A stretch of DNA of 64,000 bases from Streptomyces sp. NBC_00250 (GCF_036192275.1 NZ_CP108088.1:4465501-4529500), one strand, 5' to 3'; numbered from the stretch's first letter, positions 52,231 through 61,856 are shown. Made by a program: numbers and translations. The notes: generated from the letters alone by a model not told the origin.

Positions 52231-53529
52231 TCACGCGGCCAGTTCATGGGCCGTGCGGGCGTTCACCCGCGCCGTCAGCGCGAGCGTCGCCGCCGCTGTG
52301 GCCGTGCCCGCCACCAGGGCCGTCCACCACAGGGCCGACGGGCCCAGCGTCGTGTACGTGGCGACCCCCAGGGTGAGCGCCGCGAACCGGGCCACTCCCC
52401 ACGTCCAGCTGAACGCCCCCTGGTAGCGGCCCCTGGCGTGTGCCGGGGCCAGGTTGGCCACGACGCCCGCCGCGATGCCCGCGACGACCACCTCGCCCAG
52501 GGACCAGACGACGACCGACACCGTGTAGCCGACGATCCCGTCCGCCAGACCCGTGAGCGCCACTCCCACCGCGATCAGCGTGCTGCCCGCACTCTGCACC
52601 GCCAGCTGCGGGAGCCGGGCCAGCAGGGCCGTCGCGAAGGGCTGCACCGCCACGACCAGGATCGCGTTGACCGCCGCCATCGCCCCGTACACCGCCGGCG
52701 ACAGGCCGCTGTCGTGGACCGCCAGCGGCAGGGCGACCTCGGTGAGCGAGTACACGAAGAGCTGGACCCCGAAGAGCGGCAGCAGGAGCAGCGCCAGGCG
52801 GTCGCGGAGTACCACCCCGTATCCGATGCCGTCCTTCTTCGCCGTCTCGGACCCCGCCCTCTCGGCATTCCCTCCGGACTTCCCCTCCGCCGTCCCGCGC
52901 TTCGGCTCCGGCAGGCGGACCGCCACCACCAGTGCGTACAGCAGCATCGAGCCCGCGTCGACCGCGAAGAGCAACCAGTAGCCGTGTGCGGCCAGGTAGC
53001 CGCCGAGGATGCCCGCCACGGCCGTGCCGATGTTCACTCCCCAGCCGAACAGGGCGTACGCGCGCTGCCGGCGCTCGCTGTCCACGGCGTCGGCGAGGAG
53101 CGCGTACGCCGCCGGTGACACCGTGCTGCCCGCCGCGCTGATCAGCAGCGCCGCCGCTGCCATCGTCCATACGCCGGGGGCCAGGAACAGCGCGCCCTGT
53201 GCCGCCGACGCGCCGATCAGGCCGATCAGCATCGTGGGGCGGCGTCCGATCCGGTCGGCCAGGATGCCGCCCACGGCCGGGCCCAGGAGGTTGCCCGCGC
53301 CCAGCGCTCCCAGGACGTACGAGGTCTCCGTGCCCGTCACTCCGCGCGCGGCCAGGAAGAAGACCAGGAACGGGGTCACGAGGTAGCCGAGCCTGTTGAC
53401 GATCGTTCCCGCGAAGATCGTCCACACGACGGGCGGCAGCCCCTGGAAGGAGGACGGGATGAACGACGGAGTCCGGGGAGCAGTCCCGGAGGGGGTGCGA
53501 GTTGGCATGCTGCGAGCCTGCTCGGACAT
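52231..53529 (-). CDS. MFS transporter
   Basis: The 432-aa major facilitator protein has about 12 membrane helices and the motif A G-G-I-L-A-D-R-I-G-R-R after helix 2. ATG 53529 has GGAGCGGGG upstream. It is divergent from the ArsR-like regulator, which may control it. The substrate is unknown. Confidence 0.9.
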   Translation of the reverse strand: MSEQARSMPTRTPSGTAPRTPSFIPSSFQGLPPVVWTIFAGTIVNRLGYLVTPFLVFFLAARGVTGTETSYVLGALGAGNLLGPAVGGILADRIGRRPTMLIGLIGASAAQGALFLAPGVWTMAAAALLISAAGSTVSPAAYALLADAVDSERRQRAYALFGWGVNIGTAVAGILGGYLAAHGYWLLFAVDAGSMLLYALVVAVRLPEPKRGTAEGKSGGNAERAGSETAKKDGIGYGVVLRDRLALLLLPLFGVQLFVYSLTEVALPLAVHDSGLSPAVYGAMAAVNAILVVAVQPFATALLARLPQLAVQSAGSTLIAVGVALTGLADGIVGYTVSVVVWSLGEVVVAGIAAGVVANLAPAHARGRYQGAFSWTWGVARFAALTLGVATYTTLGPSALWWTALVAGTATAAATLALTARVNARTAHELAA

Positions 53530-53648
53530 CCCCCGCTCCTCCATTGATTAAGCTCAGGCCGAATCCAATCTCCTCTCACGCACTCCCCTCACGCGCTCCT
53601 CTCACGCATTCCTCTCGCGCGCTCCTCTCGCAGCTAGGACGTGGAACC

Positions 53649-54626
53649 TTGGAATCCGGGCTCAGCTTCTCCGCCGCCGACCTCGCCCAGACCCGTTTCG
53701 CCGTCTCCCCCATGTGGGAGGTCGTCACCAGCTACCGCGTCCTCGTCGGCCGGCCGGACTCCGCCCCCCATCGGCGCTGGGCCGCCCAGGTCCGGCCCCG
53801 GATGGCGCGGGCCGGGCTCGACCGGGGGTGGCTCGCCGCGCTCGTTCCCGGGCGCGGATACCTCGCCGACTTCCTCAACCCCACCCCCTCCGGGCCCTTC
53901 CCCACCCTCGACGCCGAGCTCGACGCCATCCGCCGCACCCCCGCCGAGCAGGTACGCAACGACCTCCGCATGCTGGCCGAGGAGGGGGATCCCGATGCGA
54001 AGCTCCGGCTTCTGCAGGACGATCCGCCGGCCGCCCTCCACAAGGTCACACACGAGATCGAGACCTACTGGGAACTTGCCCTCGCCCCCTACTGGGCCCG
54101 GATCCAGCAGGTACTGGAAGCCGATGTCTTCCACCGGGCCCGGCAGGTCGCCGAGCACGGTTCCGCCCGGGTCCTGAGCGAGCTCCACGACACCGTGCGA
54201 TGGGACGACGGCACCCTGCGGCTCGTACGGCGGCACTGCTCGCTCAGCCGCGACCAGGCCGGGTCCGGGCTGCTGCTCGTCCCCTCCGTGTTCGCCTGGC
54301 CCCGGGTCCTCACCCGGTCCGTCCATCCCGACCCTCCCCAACTCGCTTATCCGGCACTGGGGTTCGGTGCCGTCTGGGAGCCCCGTACCGCCGACGCCAC
54401 GGAAGCCGTCGCCGCCGTGCTCGGGCGCTCCCGAACCCTGCTCCTCACCGAGCTCGACACGCCCTCCTCCACCACCCGACTCGCCGCGCACTGCGGACTG
54501 TCCGCCGCCGGCGTCTCCCAGCACCTCATCGCCCTGCGGAACGCCGGCCTCGTCACCGCCCACCGCAGCGGCCGCTCCGTCCTCTACGCCCGCACCGCCG
54601 TCGCCGACCAGCTCCTCAACCCGTAG
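53649..54626 (+). CDS. ArsR-like winged-helix regulator
   Basis: The 325-aa protein has a C-terminal HTH (about 270-320: T-T-R-L-A-A-H-C-G-L-S-A-A-G-V-S-Q-H-L). The large N-terminal domain is the one that accompanies this HTH in Streptomyces. The TTG start at 53649 is chosen because the family-like S-F-S-A-A-D-L-A begins there; the ribosome site is modest. It is divergent from the MFS gene and followed by a hydrolase. Confidence 0.85.
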   Translation: MESGLSFSAADLAQTRFAVSPMWEVVTSYRVLVGRPDSAPHRRWAAQVRPRMARAGLDRGWLAALVPGRGYLADFLNPTPSGPFPTLDAELDAIRRTPAEQVRNDLRMLAEEGDPDAKLRLLQDDPPAALHKVTHEIETYWELALAPYWARIQQVLEADVFHRARQVAEHGSARVLSELHDTVRWDDGTLRLVRRHCSLSRDQAGSGLLLVPSVFAWPRVLTRSVHPDPPQLAYPALGFGAVWEPRTADATEAVAAVLGRSRTLLLTELDTPSSTTRLAAHCGLSAAGVSQHLIALRNAGLVTAHRSGRSVLYARTAVADQLLNP

Positions 54627-54640
54627 GGGATCATGGAGAG

Positions 54641-55516
54641 ATGACTCCTTCCTCCTGGTCGGAACGGTTCGTGACACGTGACGGGGTACGGCTGGCCTGC
54701 CGCGACTGGGGCGGCTCCGGGCCCGACGTACTCCTCCTCCACGGGCTCGCCGGGCAGGCCGGCGAGTGGGACGACACGGCGCGACTCCTGCGGGACTCCG
54801 GCCATCGCGTCGTCGCCCTCGACCAGCGCGGGCACGGCGGCAGCGAACGGCACCCCGAGGACGTCTCGCGGGCCGCCTACGTCGCGGATGTCGTCGCCGT
54901 CGTCGACCGACTCGGGCTCGAACGTCCCGTGTTGATCGGACAGTCGATGGGCGGAAGCACCGCTCTCCTCACCGCCGCCGCCCACCCCGGTCTGCCGCGC
55001 GCCCTCGTCCTCGTCGAGGCCGGTCCCGGCGGGGCCGACCCCGGCATCCAGAAGCAGATCGGGGGCTGGTTGCGGGCCTGGCCGGTGCCGTTCCCCTCGC
55101 GAGAGGCGGCCGTCGCCTACCTGGGCGGCGGGACGGATCCCGTGGGGGAGGGCTGGGCCCGTGGGCTCGACGAGCGTGCCGACGGGTTGTGGCCGCGCTT
55201 CGACCCCGAGGTCATGGTGCGGTCCCTCGACGACCACGCCGCCCGCGCCTTCTGGGACGAGTGGACCGCCATCACCTGCCCCACACTCGCCGTCCTCGGG
55301 CAGGGCGAGCGGGGCGGAATCATCGACGGCGAGGAGTACGCGGAGATGGTCCGGCTCCGGCCCGCGCTGCACGGCGCCAGCCTGCCGGGCGCCGGCCACG
55401 ACGTACACCTGGAGCGGCCCGGGATCCTGCACCGGCTCGTCGTCGACTTCCTCCGCAGCGACGCCCTCCAGGCCGGCCCGCACACCCCTTGCCTTGGAGC
55501 GCACTCCAATTCCTAG
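54641..55516 (+). CDS. Alpha/beta hydrolase
   Basis: The 291-aa protein has the nucleophile elbow G-Q-S-M-G-G (Ser about 107), an oxyanion H-G-L-A-G and a C-terminal H (A-G-H-D-V). ATG 54641 is 15 bp after the regulator stop, so the two probably form an operon. The last 20 codons overlap a MerR-type promoter for the next gene. Confidence 0.9.
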   Translation: MTPSSWSERFVTRDGVRLACRDWGGSGPDVLLLHGLAGQAGEWDDTARLLRDSGHRVVALDQRGHGGSERHPEDVSRAAYVADVVAVVDRLGLERPVLIGQSMGGSTALLTAAAHPGLPRALVLVEAGPGGADPGIQKQIGGWLRAWPVPFPSREAAVAYLGGGTDPVGEGWARGLDERADGLWPRFDPEVMVRSLDDHAARAFWDEWTAITCPTLAVLGQGERGGIIDGEEYAEMVRLRPALHGASLPGAGHDVHLERPGILHRLVVDFLRSDALQAGPHTPCLGAHSNS

Positions 55517-55519
55517 AGT
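55489..55519 (+). promoter_or_regulatory. MerR-type promoter of the aldo/keto reductase gene
   Basis: TTGCCT (55489-55494) and TAGAGT (55514-55519) are separated by 19 bp, the long spacer typical of MerR-controlled promoters. The dyad TTGGAG-CGCA-CTCCAA (55494-55509) lies between them. The first transcribed base would fall at or next to the ATG at 55526, so the message may be leaderless. Confidence 0.7.
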
Positions 55520-55525
55520 GCGCGC

Positions 55526-56584
55526 ATGCGCTATCGGGTACTCGGCGGGACCGGGTTCGAAGTAAGTACGTACTGCCTCGGCACGATGATGTTCGGCGCC
55601 GTCGGCAATCCTGACCACCAGGACTCCGTGCGGATCATCCACGCGGCCCTCGACCAGGGCATCAACTTCGTGGACACCGCCGACATGTACTCCGCCGGCG
55701 AGTCCGAGGAGATCGTCGGCAAGGCACTGCGCGACTCCCGTCGGCGGGACGAGACCGTGCTCGCCACCAAGGTGTACTTCCCCTTCGGCGGCGAGGGCCC
55801 CAACCGGGGCGGTCTCTCCCGTCGTTGGATCACCCGCGCCGTCGAGAACAGCCTCAAGCGGCTCGGCACCGACTGGATCGACCTCTACCAGGTCCACCGG
55901 CCCGACCACCGCACGGACATCGAGGAGACCCTCGACGTCCTCGGCGACCTCGTCGGCCAGGGGAAGATCCGGGCGTTCGGCTGCTCCACCTTCCCCGCCG
56001 AGGACATCGTCGAGGCCCACGCCGTCGCCGAGCGGCGCGGGCTGCGCCGCTTCCGCTCCGAGCAGCCGCCGTACTCGCTGCTCGCGCGCGGCATCGAGGC
56101 CTCCGTCCTGCCCGTCGCCCAGCGGTACGGGATGGGCGTCCTGACCTGGTCGCCGCTCGCCTCCGGCTTCCTCACCGGCAAGTACCGCAAGGGCCGGCCG
56201 ATCGACCTCACCAGCGGGCGCCCGGCGCTCACCCCGCACCGCTTCGACCCGACGCTTCCGGGCAACGCCGCCAAGCTCGACGCCGTCGAGGAGTTCGTCG
56301 CCCTCGCCGACGAGATCGGCTGCTCCCTGCCCGAACTCGCGATCTCCTTCGCCGCCTCGCACCCGGCCGTGACCTCCGTCATCATCGGGCCCCGGACGAT
56401 GGAGCAGTTGGAGGGGCTGCTGAAGGGCGCGCCCGTCGTCCTCACGGACGAGGTCCTGGACCGGATCGACGCGATCGTGCCGCCGGGGACGAACCTCTAC
56501 CGCGCGGACGGCGTCTGGCAGCCGCCCGCCCTGACCGAACCCGCCCTGCGGCGGCGGCCGTTGGAGGAGCGGGCGGCGGGCTGA
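55526..56584 (+). CDS. Aldo/keto reductase
   Basis: The 352-aa NADPH-dependent oxidoreductase has the catalytic tetrad D (V-D-T-A-D-M-Y), Y, K (A-T-K-V-Y) and H (Q-V-H-R-P-D-H). The NADPH-binding C-terminus is I-I-G-P-R-T. It is controlled from a MerR-type promoter inside the previous gene. No MerR gene is seen nearby. Confidence 0.94.
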   Translation: MRYRVLGGTGFEVSTYCLGTMMFGAVGNPDHQDSVRIIHAALDQGINFVDTADMYSAGESEEIVGKALRDSRRRDETVLATKVYFPFGGEGPNRGGLSRRWITRAVENSLKRLGTDWIDLYQVHRPDHRTDIEETLDVLGDLVGQGKIRAFGCSTFPAEDIVEAHAVAERRGLRRFRSEQPPYSLLARGIEASVLPVAQRYGMGVLTWSPLASGFLTGKYRKGRPIDLTSGRPALTPHRFDPTLPGNAAKLDAVEEFVALADEIGCSLPELAISFAASHPAVTSVIIGPRTMEQLEGLLKGAPVVLTDEVLDRIDAIVPPGTNLYRADGVWQPPALTEPALRRRPLEERAAG

Positions 56585-56608
56585 GCAGACTGGAGCCGGG
56601 GCCGGTCC

Positions 56609-56652
56609 GCCTCTTGAGGCCTCAAGAGACCTCAAGAGGCCTCAAGAGGCCG
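56609..56652. terminator. Hairpin with 10-bp repeats after the aldo/keto reductase
   Basis: CTCTTGAG-GC-CTCAAGAG (56611-56628) is an inverted repeat, followed by two more copies of CTCAAGAGRC (56631-56650). Alternative stems are possible. Confidence 0.55.
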
Positions 56653-56763
56653 AGGTCGTGGCCGGTCGGCTCAGGTCGTGGGTTGCTGCGGTCGTGGGTT
56701 GCCGGCTCAGGCCGGGGATGGGTGGGACCGTGGACGGGTGCGACCGTCGCTGAGCGAGCCCGA

Positions 56764-57615
56764 TCAGGTCGTCGCCGTGAACTGTTCCGTGCCCACCACC
56801 CTCAGCAGCGCGAGCCGCTCCCCCGCGTCCGTGCCCGGCGGTGGGGTGAACAGGACGAGCCGCTGCTCTCCCTCCGGGGCGAGCAGCACCTGGCAGTCCA
56901 GGTCCACCGTGCCGATCACCGGGTGCGCGACCCGCATCCGGCTGTTCCGGCGGACCGCCACCTCGTGCCGGTCCCACAGCTCCGCGAACTCCTCGCTCGC
57001 CCCGCACAGCCGCTCCACCAGCCGCGTCGCGGCCGGGTCGCCCGAGCGGCGGCCGAACGCCGCGCGCAGATCGGCGACATGGAGGCGGCTGTAGTAGGCG
57101 TGCTCCTCGGCCGGGTACGCCGTACGGGCCTCCGGGTCGGCGAACCAGCGCCACACCACGTTCCGGCCGTGCTCCGACACCGTGCACACCCCGCCGAGCA
57201 GCGCGCGGGCCATCGCGTTCTGCGCCAGTACGTCCCCCAGGTCGCCCAGGACCTGCGCGGGGGTCGTCGCCAGCTGGTCGAGCAGGTGGAGCAGGCCGGG
57301 TGCGACGTGGTCGCCCGCCATGGGTCCCGCCGGCGGGCGGTGTCCGGCCAGGAGGTGGAGGTGGTCGCGCTGGTCCGTGTCGAGCCGCAGCGCGCGGGCG
57401 AGCGCGGCGAGCATCTGCGGCGAGGGCTGCGGGCCGCGGGCCTGCTCCAGGCGGATGTAGTAGTCGGCGGACATGCCGGCCAGCTGGGCGACCTCCTCGC
57501 GGCGCAGTCCGGGCGTACGGCGCCGGGGACCGGCCGGGAGGCCCGCGTCCTGCGGACGGACCCGGTCGCGGGAACGGCGTAGGAAGTCGGCGAGTTCACG
57601 GCGGTCGATCGTCAT
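56764..57615 (-). CDS. MmyB-family XRE regulator
   Basis: The 283-aa protein has an N-terminal HTH_XRE (R-R-T-P-G-L-R-R-E-E-V-A-Q-L-A-G-M-S-A-D-Y, about 32-80) and a C-terminal MmyB ligand-binding PAS-like domain (W-R-W-F-A-D-P). ATG 57615 has AGGA upstream. It is divergent from the next hydrolase gene, a usual target relationship for this family. Confidence 0.92.
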   Translation of the reverse strand: MTIDRRELADFLRRSRDRVRPQDAGLPAGPRRRTPGLRREEVAQLAGMSADYYIRLEQARGPQPSPQMLAALARALRLDTDQRDHLHLLAGHRPPAGPMAGDHVAPGLLHLLDQLATTPAQVLGDLGDVLAQNAMARALLGGVCTVSEHGRNVVWRWFADPEARTAYPAEEHAYYSRLHVADLRAAFGRRSGDPAATRLVERLCGASEEFAELWDRHEVAVRRNSRMRVAHPVIGTVDLDCQVLLAPEGEQRLVLFTPPPGTDAGERLALLRVVGTEQFTATT

Positions 57616-57773
57616 GCGGATCATCCTGCCGGAGGCCCGACCCCTCATCCAGGCCGTATCCAGGGACTGGCGATCCCAGGGTCGGAAGGGCTCTCCCGCC
57701 TGTTTCCGGTGGGCGGCAGAGTCTTCGGTGTCAGCCAAGGACACCCCGCCCACCAGCACCGGGAGCAGAAATC

Positions 57774-58691
57774 ATGGCCACCGTCACCGTCGGCACCGCC
57801 CGCGTCCACTACGACGTCGAGGGCTCGGGCGCCGGGCCCGCCCTGCTCCTCGTCCACGGCACCGGTTCCGGTGGCGCCGTCGTCAACTGGGGGCAGACCG
57901 CGCCCCGCTTCACCTCCGGCCGTACGGTCATCACCCTGGACCTGTCCGGCGCCGACCGGACCGTCGACGACGGCGGTCCGCTGACCGTCGAGTCGCTCGC
58001 CGCGCAGGTGATCGCGGTGATCGAGGACGCCGGCACCGGGCCCGTCGACCTGCTCGGGTTCTCCATGGGCTCCCCGGTCTCGGCGACCGTCGCCGCCCTC
58101 CGTCCCGACCTGGTCAACCGTCTCGTCCTGGTCGCGGGGTGGGCGTACACCGACGGCGACGAGTACCTGCGGAACCTGTTCACGCTCTGGCAGCGGCTCG
58201 GGGAGTTCGACCCGGCGGGGTTCGGGCGGAGCGTGACGATGACCGGGTTCAGCCGCGGCTTCCTCAACTCGATCGGCCGCGAGGGGGTCGAGGCGCTCAT
58301 CCCGAACATGCCGCCCACTCCGGGCACCCTGCGGCACGTGGCGCTCGACCTGGAGGTCGACATCCGCGCGCTGCTGCCCGGGATCACGGCACGGACGCTG
58401 GTGGTGGGTTGCGCGCAGGACGCCACCGTCCCGGTGGAGAACAGCCGGGAGCTGCACGCGGCGATCGGCGGCAGCTCGTACGCGGAGATCGACGCCGGTC
58501 ATGTCGTCTTCTTCGAGAAGGAGGACGAGTTCGTGAGGACGGTGACGGACTTCCTCGACTCGGGCGTCGGCTCCGAGGGCCTCGGCTCCGAGGGCCTCGG
58601 GTCCGAGGGCCTCGGGTCGGATGTCCTCGGGTCGGATGTCCTCGGGTCGGTTGTCCTCGGGTCGGATGTCCTCGTGTCCGCCGGTGCCTGA
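57774..58691 (+). CDS. Alpha/beta hydrolase with repeat tail
   Basis: The 305-aa protein has an H-G-T-G-S oxyanion loop, the nucleophile G-F-S-M-G (Ser about 97) and a C-terminal catalytic G-H. It ends with pentapeptide repeats (L-G-S-E-G and L-G-S-D-V) encoded by a 15-bp tandem array, absent from typical family members. ATG 57774. Divergent from the MmyB-type regulator. Confidence 0.88.
   Translation: MATVTVGTARVHYDVEGSGAGPALLLVHGTGSGGAVVNWGQTAPRFTSGRTVITLDLSGADRTVDDGGPLTVESLAAQVIAVIEDAGTGPVDLLGFSMGSPVSATVAALRPDLVNRLVLVAGWAYTDGDEYLRNLFTLWQRLGEFDPAGFGRSVTMTGFSRGFLNSIGREGVEALIPNMPPTPGTLRHVALDLEVDIRALLPGITARTLVVGCAQDATVPVENSRELHAAIGGSSYAEIDAGHVVFFEKEDEFVRTVTDFLDSGVGSEGLGSEGLGSEGLGSDVLGSDVLGSVVLGSDVLVSAGA
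58566..58670. repeat. 15-bp tandem array in the hydrolase 3' end
   Basis: There are seven units (58566-58670) of the CTCGGGTCGGATGTC type, with older CTCGGCTCCGAGGGC variants first and a partial eighth. They encode L-G-S-(E/D)-(G/V) repeats. Confidence 0.9.
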
Positions 58692-58707
58692 GGTCATCCT
58701 TGACCGC

Positions 58708-60000
58708 ATGGGTGAGACGAGGGCGAGGACGATCGGGGCCGCCGAGCGCAGGGCGCGGCTCGGAGTGCGGCACCGGCTGGCGCGGGGCGCGCGGGCCGGG
58801 TCGGCGGAGGAGGTCGCGGGCTCGCTCGTGGCACTGCACGGGACGGACCCGGCGAGTGTGTTCCTCGCGGTGGGGGCGCGGCTGACCGAGAAGGTCGGGC
58901 CGGTGGCGGACGTCGAGCGGGCGCTGTACGAGGACCGGTCGCTGGTCCGGATGCACGGCATGCGGCACACGGTCTTCGTCTTCCCCTCCGCGCTGGCCCC
59001 CGCCGTACAGGCCTCGACGACCGGACCGGCCGCGGTCCGCGAACGCACCACGCTCCTCAAGCACTTGGCGGACGGCAGCACCTTCGACGCGGAGTGGCTG
59101 GCGGAGACCGAGCGGCTCGTTCTGGCCGAGCTGGCCGTGCGGGGCGAGGCCACCGGAACCGAACTCGGTGGAGCGGTACCGCGGTTGAGATCGACGTATG
59201 TGTACGGGAAGGGCACCCGCCAGGAGGGTGTCCAGTCCGTCGCGAGCCGGGTGCTGCGGGTGCTCGGCATGGAGGGGCGGATCGTACGGGGCCGGCCGCA
59301 GGGCACCTGGACGTCGAGCCGGTTTCGCTGGGCGCCCGCTGTTCCCCACTCCGCTTCCGACTCCGTTCTCGATCCGGCGGAGGCGCGGGCGGAGCTGATC
59401 CGGGGGTGGCTCGGGGCGTGCGGGCCGGCGACCGAGGCGGATCTGAAGTGGTGGACGGGGTGGAAGGTGACGGATGTCCGCGGGGCGCTCGCCGCCGTCG
59501 GGGCGGTGCCGGTGACGCTCGACGAGGGGACCGGGTACGTCCTGCCGGACGACCTCGACCCCGTGACGGACCGGGATCCGGGTCCTTGGGCGGCGTTGCT
59601 GCCCGCGCTCGATCCGACGCCGATGGGGTGGCAGGCCCGGGACTGGTACCTGGACCCGGAGCACCGGGCGGCGCTGTACGACCGCAGCGGGAACATCGGG
59701 CCGACGGTGTGGTGGGACGGCCGGATCGTCGGCGGCTGGGCGCAGCGCCCGGACGGCGAGATCGTCCACCGGCTCCTGACGGACGTGGGGGCGGCGGCGG
59801 AGCGGGCGATCGGGGCGGAGACGGAGCGGCTGGCGGGCTGGATCGGGGGCGGGGTCGGGGGCGGGGTCGGGGTCGGGTCCCCTTCCGATTCCGGGTCTCC
59901 TTCCGATTCCGGGGCCGAAGCCGGCTCCGATTCCGGGGCCGGGGGCGTACGGGTGACGCCTCGTTTCCGTACGCCGCTGGAGCGCGAGCTGAGCGGCTGA
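58708..60000 (+). CDS. Winged-helix DNA-binding protein (YcaQ/HTH_42-like)
   Basis: The 430-aa protein begins R-R-A-R-L-G-V-R-H-R and has the L-V-A-L-H-G-T-D-P motif typical of the HTH_42 family, which includes DNA glycosylases for crosslink repair. A glycine/serine-rich repeat insert (G-G-G-V-G-G-G-V, then S-P-S-D-S-G) splits the conserved C-terminus V-T-P-R-F-R-T-P-L-E-R. ATG 58708. Confidence 0.87.
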   Translation: MGETRARTIGAAERRARLGVRHRLARGARAGSAEEVAGSLVALHGTDPASVFLAVGARLTEKVGPVADVERALYEDRSLVRMHGMRHTVFVFPSALAPAVQASTTGPAAVRERTTLLKHLADGSTFDAEWLAETERLVLAELAVRGEATGTELGGAVPRLRSTYVYGKGTRQEGVQSVASRVLRVLGMEGRIVRGRPQGTWTSSRFRWAPAVPHSASDSVLDPAEARAELIRGWLGACGPATEADLKWWTGWKVTDVRGALAAVGAVPVTLDEGTGYVLPDDLDPVTDRDPGPWAALLPALDPTPMGWQARDWYLDPEHRAALYDRSGNIGPTVWWDGRIVGGWAQRPDGEIVHRLLTDVGAAAERAIGAETERLAGWIGGGVGGGVGVGSPSDSGSPSDSGAEAGSDSGAGGVRVTPRFRTPLERELSG

Positions 60001-60015
60001 TCGCGTCCCGGCGGC

Positions 60016-60645
60016 TCAGTGGCGCAGGTACAGGCCCGGGACGCCCAGGTCGGAGAGGCCGTCGAGGACCAGGTCGACGCCGACGGCGGCGAGCAGCAGG
60101 CCCAGGAGACGGCCGAGGAGCTCGATCGTGGCGTGGTGGGTGCGGCGCAGGACGCGGGCGAGGAGCAGGACGCAGATCAGGTCGAGCGCGATGACGGACA
60201 CGTACGAGCCGACGACGGTCGAGCGCCAGGTGAAGGAGTTGCGGGCGGCCGCCTCGATGAGCACGGCGGTCATGGCGAGCGGGCTCACGACGTACGGCAT
60301 GAGCAGGTCGCGCACGCCGCTGACCAGGTCGGGGGCGTCCTGGTGGGTGGTGCTGGAGCCGAGGTGGAGACCGAGGACGAGCCCGACGGCGTAGACGAAG
60401 AAGATGAGGCCGCCCGCGAGCTGGAGCGCGGGGGTGCTGATGTGGAAGACGTTCAGCAGCCAGGGGGCGGTGATGCCGACGACCAGGCCCACGAGGACGG
60501 CCGCGCCCGAGGAGATCAGGGCGATGGTCCGCAGCTGGCTCACGGAGTGGACCTGGGCGAGGCCGGCGAAGGCGAGGAGGACCTTCGGGGGGCCGACGAC
60601 GGAGAAGAAGGTGATGAAGGCGGCGGAGTAGCTGAAGGCGTTCAC
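60016..60645 (-). CDS. MarC-family membrane protein
   Basis: The 209-aa protein has six membrane helices, with F-S-V-V-G-P-P-K near the N-terminus and a second helix set containing P-Y-V-V-S-P-L-A-M-T-A-V. GTG 60645. Function unknown; MarC proteins are putative inner-membrane transporters. Confidence 0.9.
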   Translation of the reverse strand: MNAFSYSAAFITFFSVVGPPKVLLAFAGLAQVHSVSQLRTIALISSGAAVLVGLVVGITAPWLLNVFHISTPALQLAGGLIFFVYAVGLVLGLHLGSSTTHQDAPDLVSGVRDLLMPYVVSPLAMTAVLIEAAARNSFTWRSTVVGSYVSVIALDLICVLLLARVLRRTHHATIELLGRLLGLLLAAVGVDLVLDGLSDLGVPGLYLRH

Positions 60646-60804
60646 ACCGGAATCATGGTGCGGGCGGGTGATTTCTCCCGGTTCTGCGGCTGCTGTCCGC
60701 GCGGTGTCGAGAACCGGTCCTCGGCTCCGACTGTGCTGCGAGAGGCGGTACGGAGTACCGCAGCACCCCCCAGGAAGCAGAGAACGAGACGCGAGGAGGA
60801 CGTC

Positions 60805-61221
60805 ATGAAGTATCTGGTGATGGTGCAGGGCAGCCAGGCCGACTACGAGGCCATGGTGGGCCGCCCCACCGACAGCAGCCCCGCCTGGACCAAGGCCGAC
60901 CTCACGGCGATGTTCGCGCACATGAACGCGATCAACGAGGAACTGACGGCGAACGGCGAGATGATCGACGGCCAGGGCCTCACCGCCCCGTCCTCGACCC
61001 GGTTCGTGACCGTGGACGGCGACGGCAAGCCGGTCGTCACCGACGGCCCCTACGCGGAGACGAAGGAGGTCATCGCCGGCTACTGGCTGCTGGACTGCGC
61101 CTCTCTGGAACGCGTCACGGAAATCGCCGCCCAGGTGGCCCGCTGCCCCCAGCCGGCCGGCGCCCCGGAGTACGCGGTGGTCGTCCGCCAGGTCGACGAG
61201 AGGGGCCCGAGCCAGGACTGA
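60805..61221 (+). CDS. YCII/DGPF-domain protein
   Basis: The 138-aa protein has the typical start M-K-Y-L-V-M-V and the D-G-P-Y-A-E-T-K-E-V-I motif. ATG 60805 has GAGGAGG upstream. Such proteins are often near ECF sigma factors, but none is seen here. Role unknown. Confidence 0.92.
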   Translation: MKYLVMVQGSQADYEAMVGRPTDSSPAWTKADLTAMFAHMNAINEELTANGEMIDGQGLTAPSSTRFVTVDGDGKPVVTDGPYAETKEVIAGYWLLDCASLERVTEIAAQVARCPQPAGAPEYAVVVRQVDERGPSQD

Positions 61222-61312
61222 CGGGTCCGAGCCAGGACCGGCCGGCCCGCGCCAGGACTCACCCGCTCCCTCGCACCCGGCACTGTCCGTGTCGGGTGCG
61301 AGGATCGCCCGC

Positions 61313-61855
61313 GTGGATATCGGAACACTCGACATACGACAGGTCACGGCTCCGGAGGACGTCTCCCCCGAGCTGCGGCACGAACTCGTCGACTGTTGGA
61401 TCGAGGTGACCAACGCCGGTGGTGCGGCCGGTTTCCCCTTCCCTCCCATCGACGCGCGCCTGGCCGCCCCCGCGGTCGACTCCCTCGTCGCGGGCCTTGC
61501 CCCGGGGACGAGCCGCCTCGTGGTCGCCTCGCTCGACGACGAACTCGTCGGGTGGCTGAACGTCCGCCGCGACCCCTTCGAACTCATCGCGCACTGGGGG
61601 ACGCTGCACCATGTCCAGACGCGGACGGGTCTGCGGGGCCTCGGCATCGGGGCCGCTCTCCTGCGTCGCGTACGGGAGATCGCCCGCGACGAGATGGGTC
61701 TTGAGCAGCTCCGTCTCGCCGCGCGCGGCGGCGTCGGCCTGGAGACGTTCTACGGACGCCTCGGCTGGAAGGAGATCGGCCGTTGGCCGGGCGCCCTTCG
61801 CCTGGCCCCCGGGGACGATCGGGACGAGGTCCTGATGGTCCTGGCCCCGCTCTGA
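61313..61855 (+). CDS. GNAT-family N-acetyltransferase
   Basis: The 180-aa protein has the acetyl-CoA loop R-G-L-G-I-G-A-A-L-L and an F-Y-G-R-L-G-W end. GTG 61313 has GAGGA upstream; GTG 61289 is an alternative. Substrate unknown. Confidence 0.9.
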   Translation: MDIGTLDIRQVTAPEDVSPELRHELVDCWIEVTNAGGAAGFPFPPIDARLAAPAVDSLVAGLAPGTSRLVVASLDDELVGWLNVRRDPFELIAHWGTLHHVQTRTGLRGLGIGAALLRRVREIARDEMGLEQLRLAARGGVGLETFYGRLGWKEIGRWPGALRLAPGDDRDEVLMVLAPL

Positions 61856-61856
61856 C

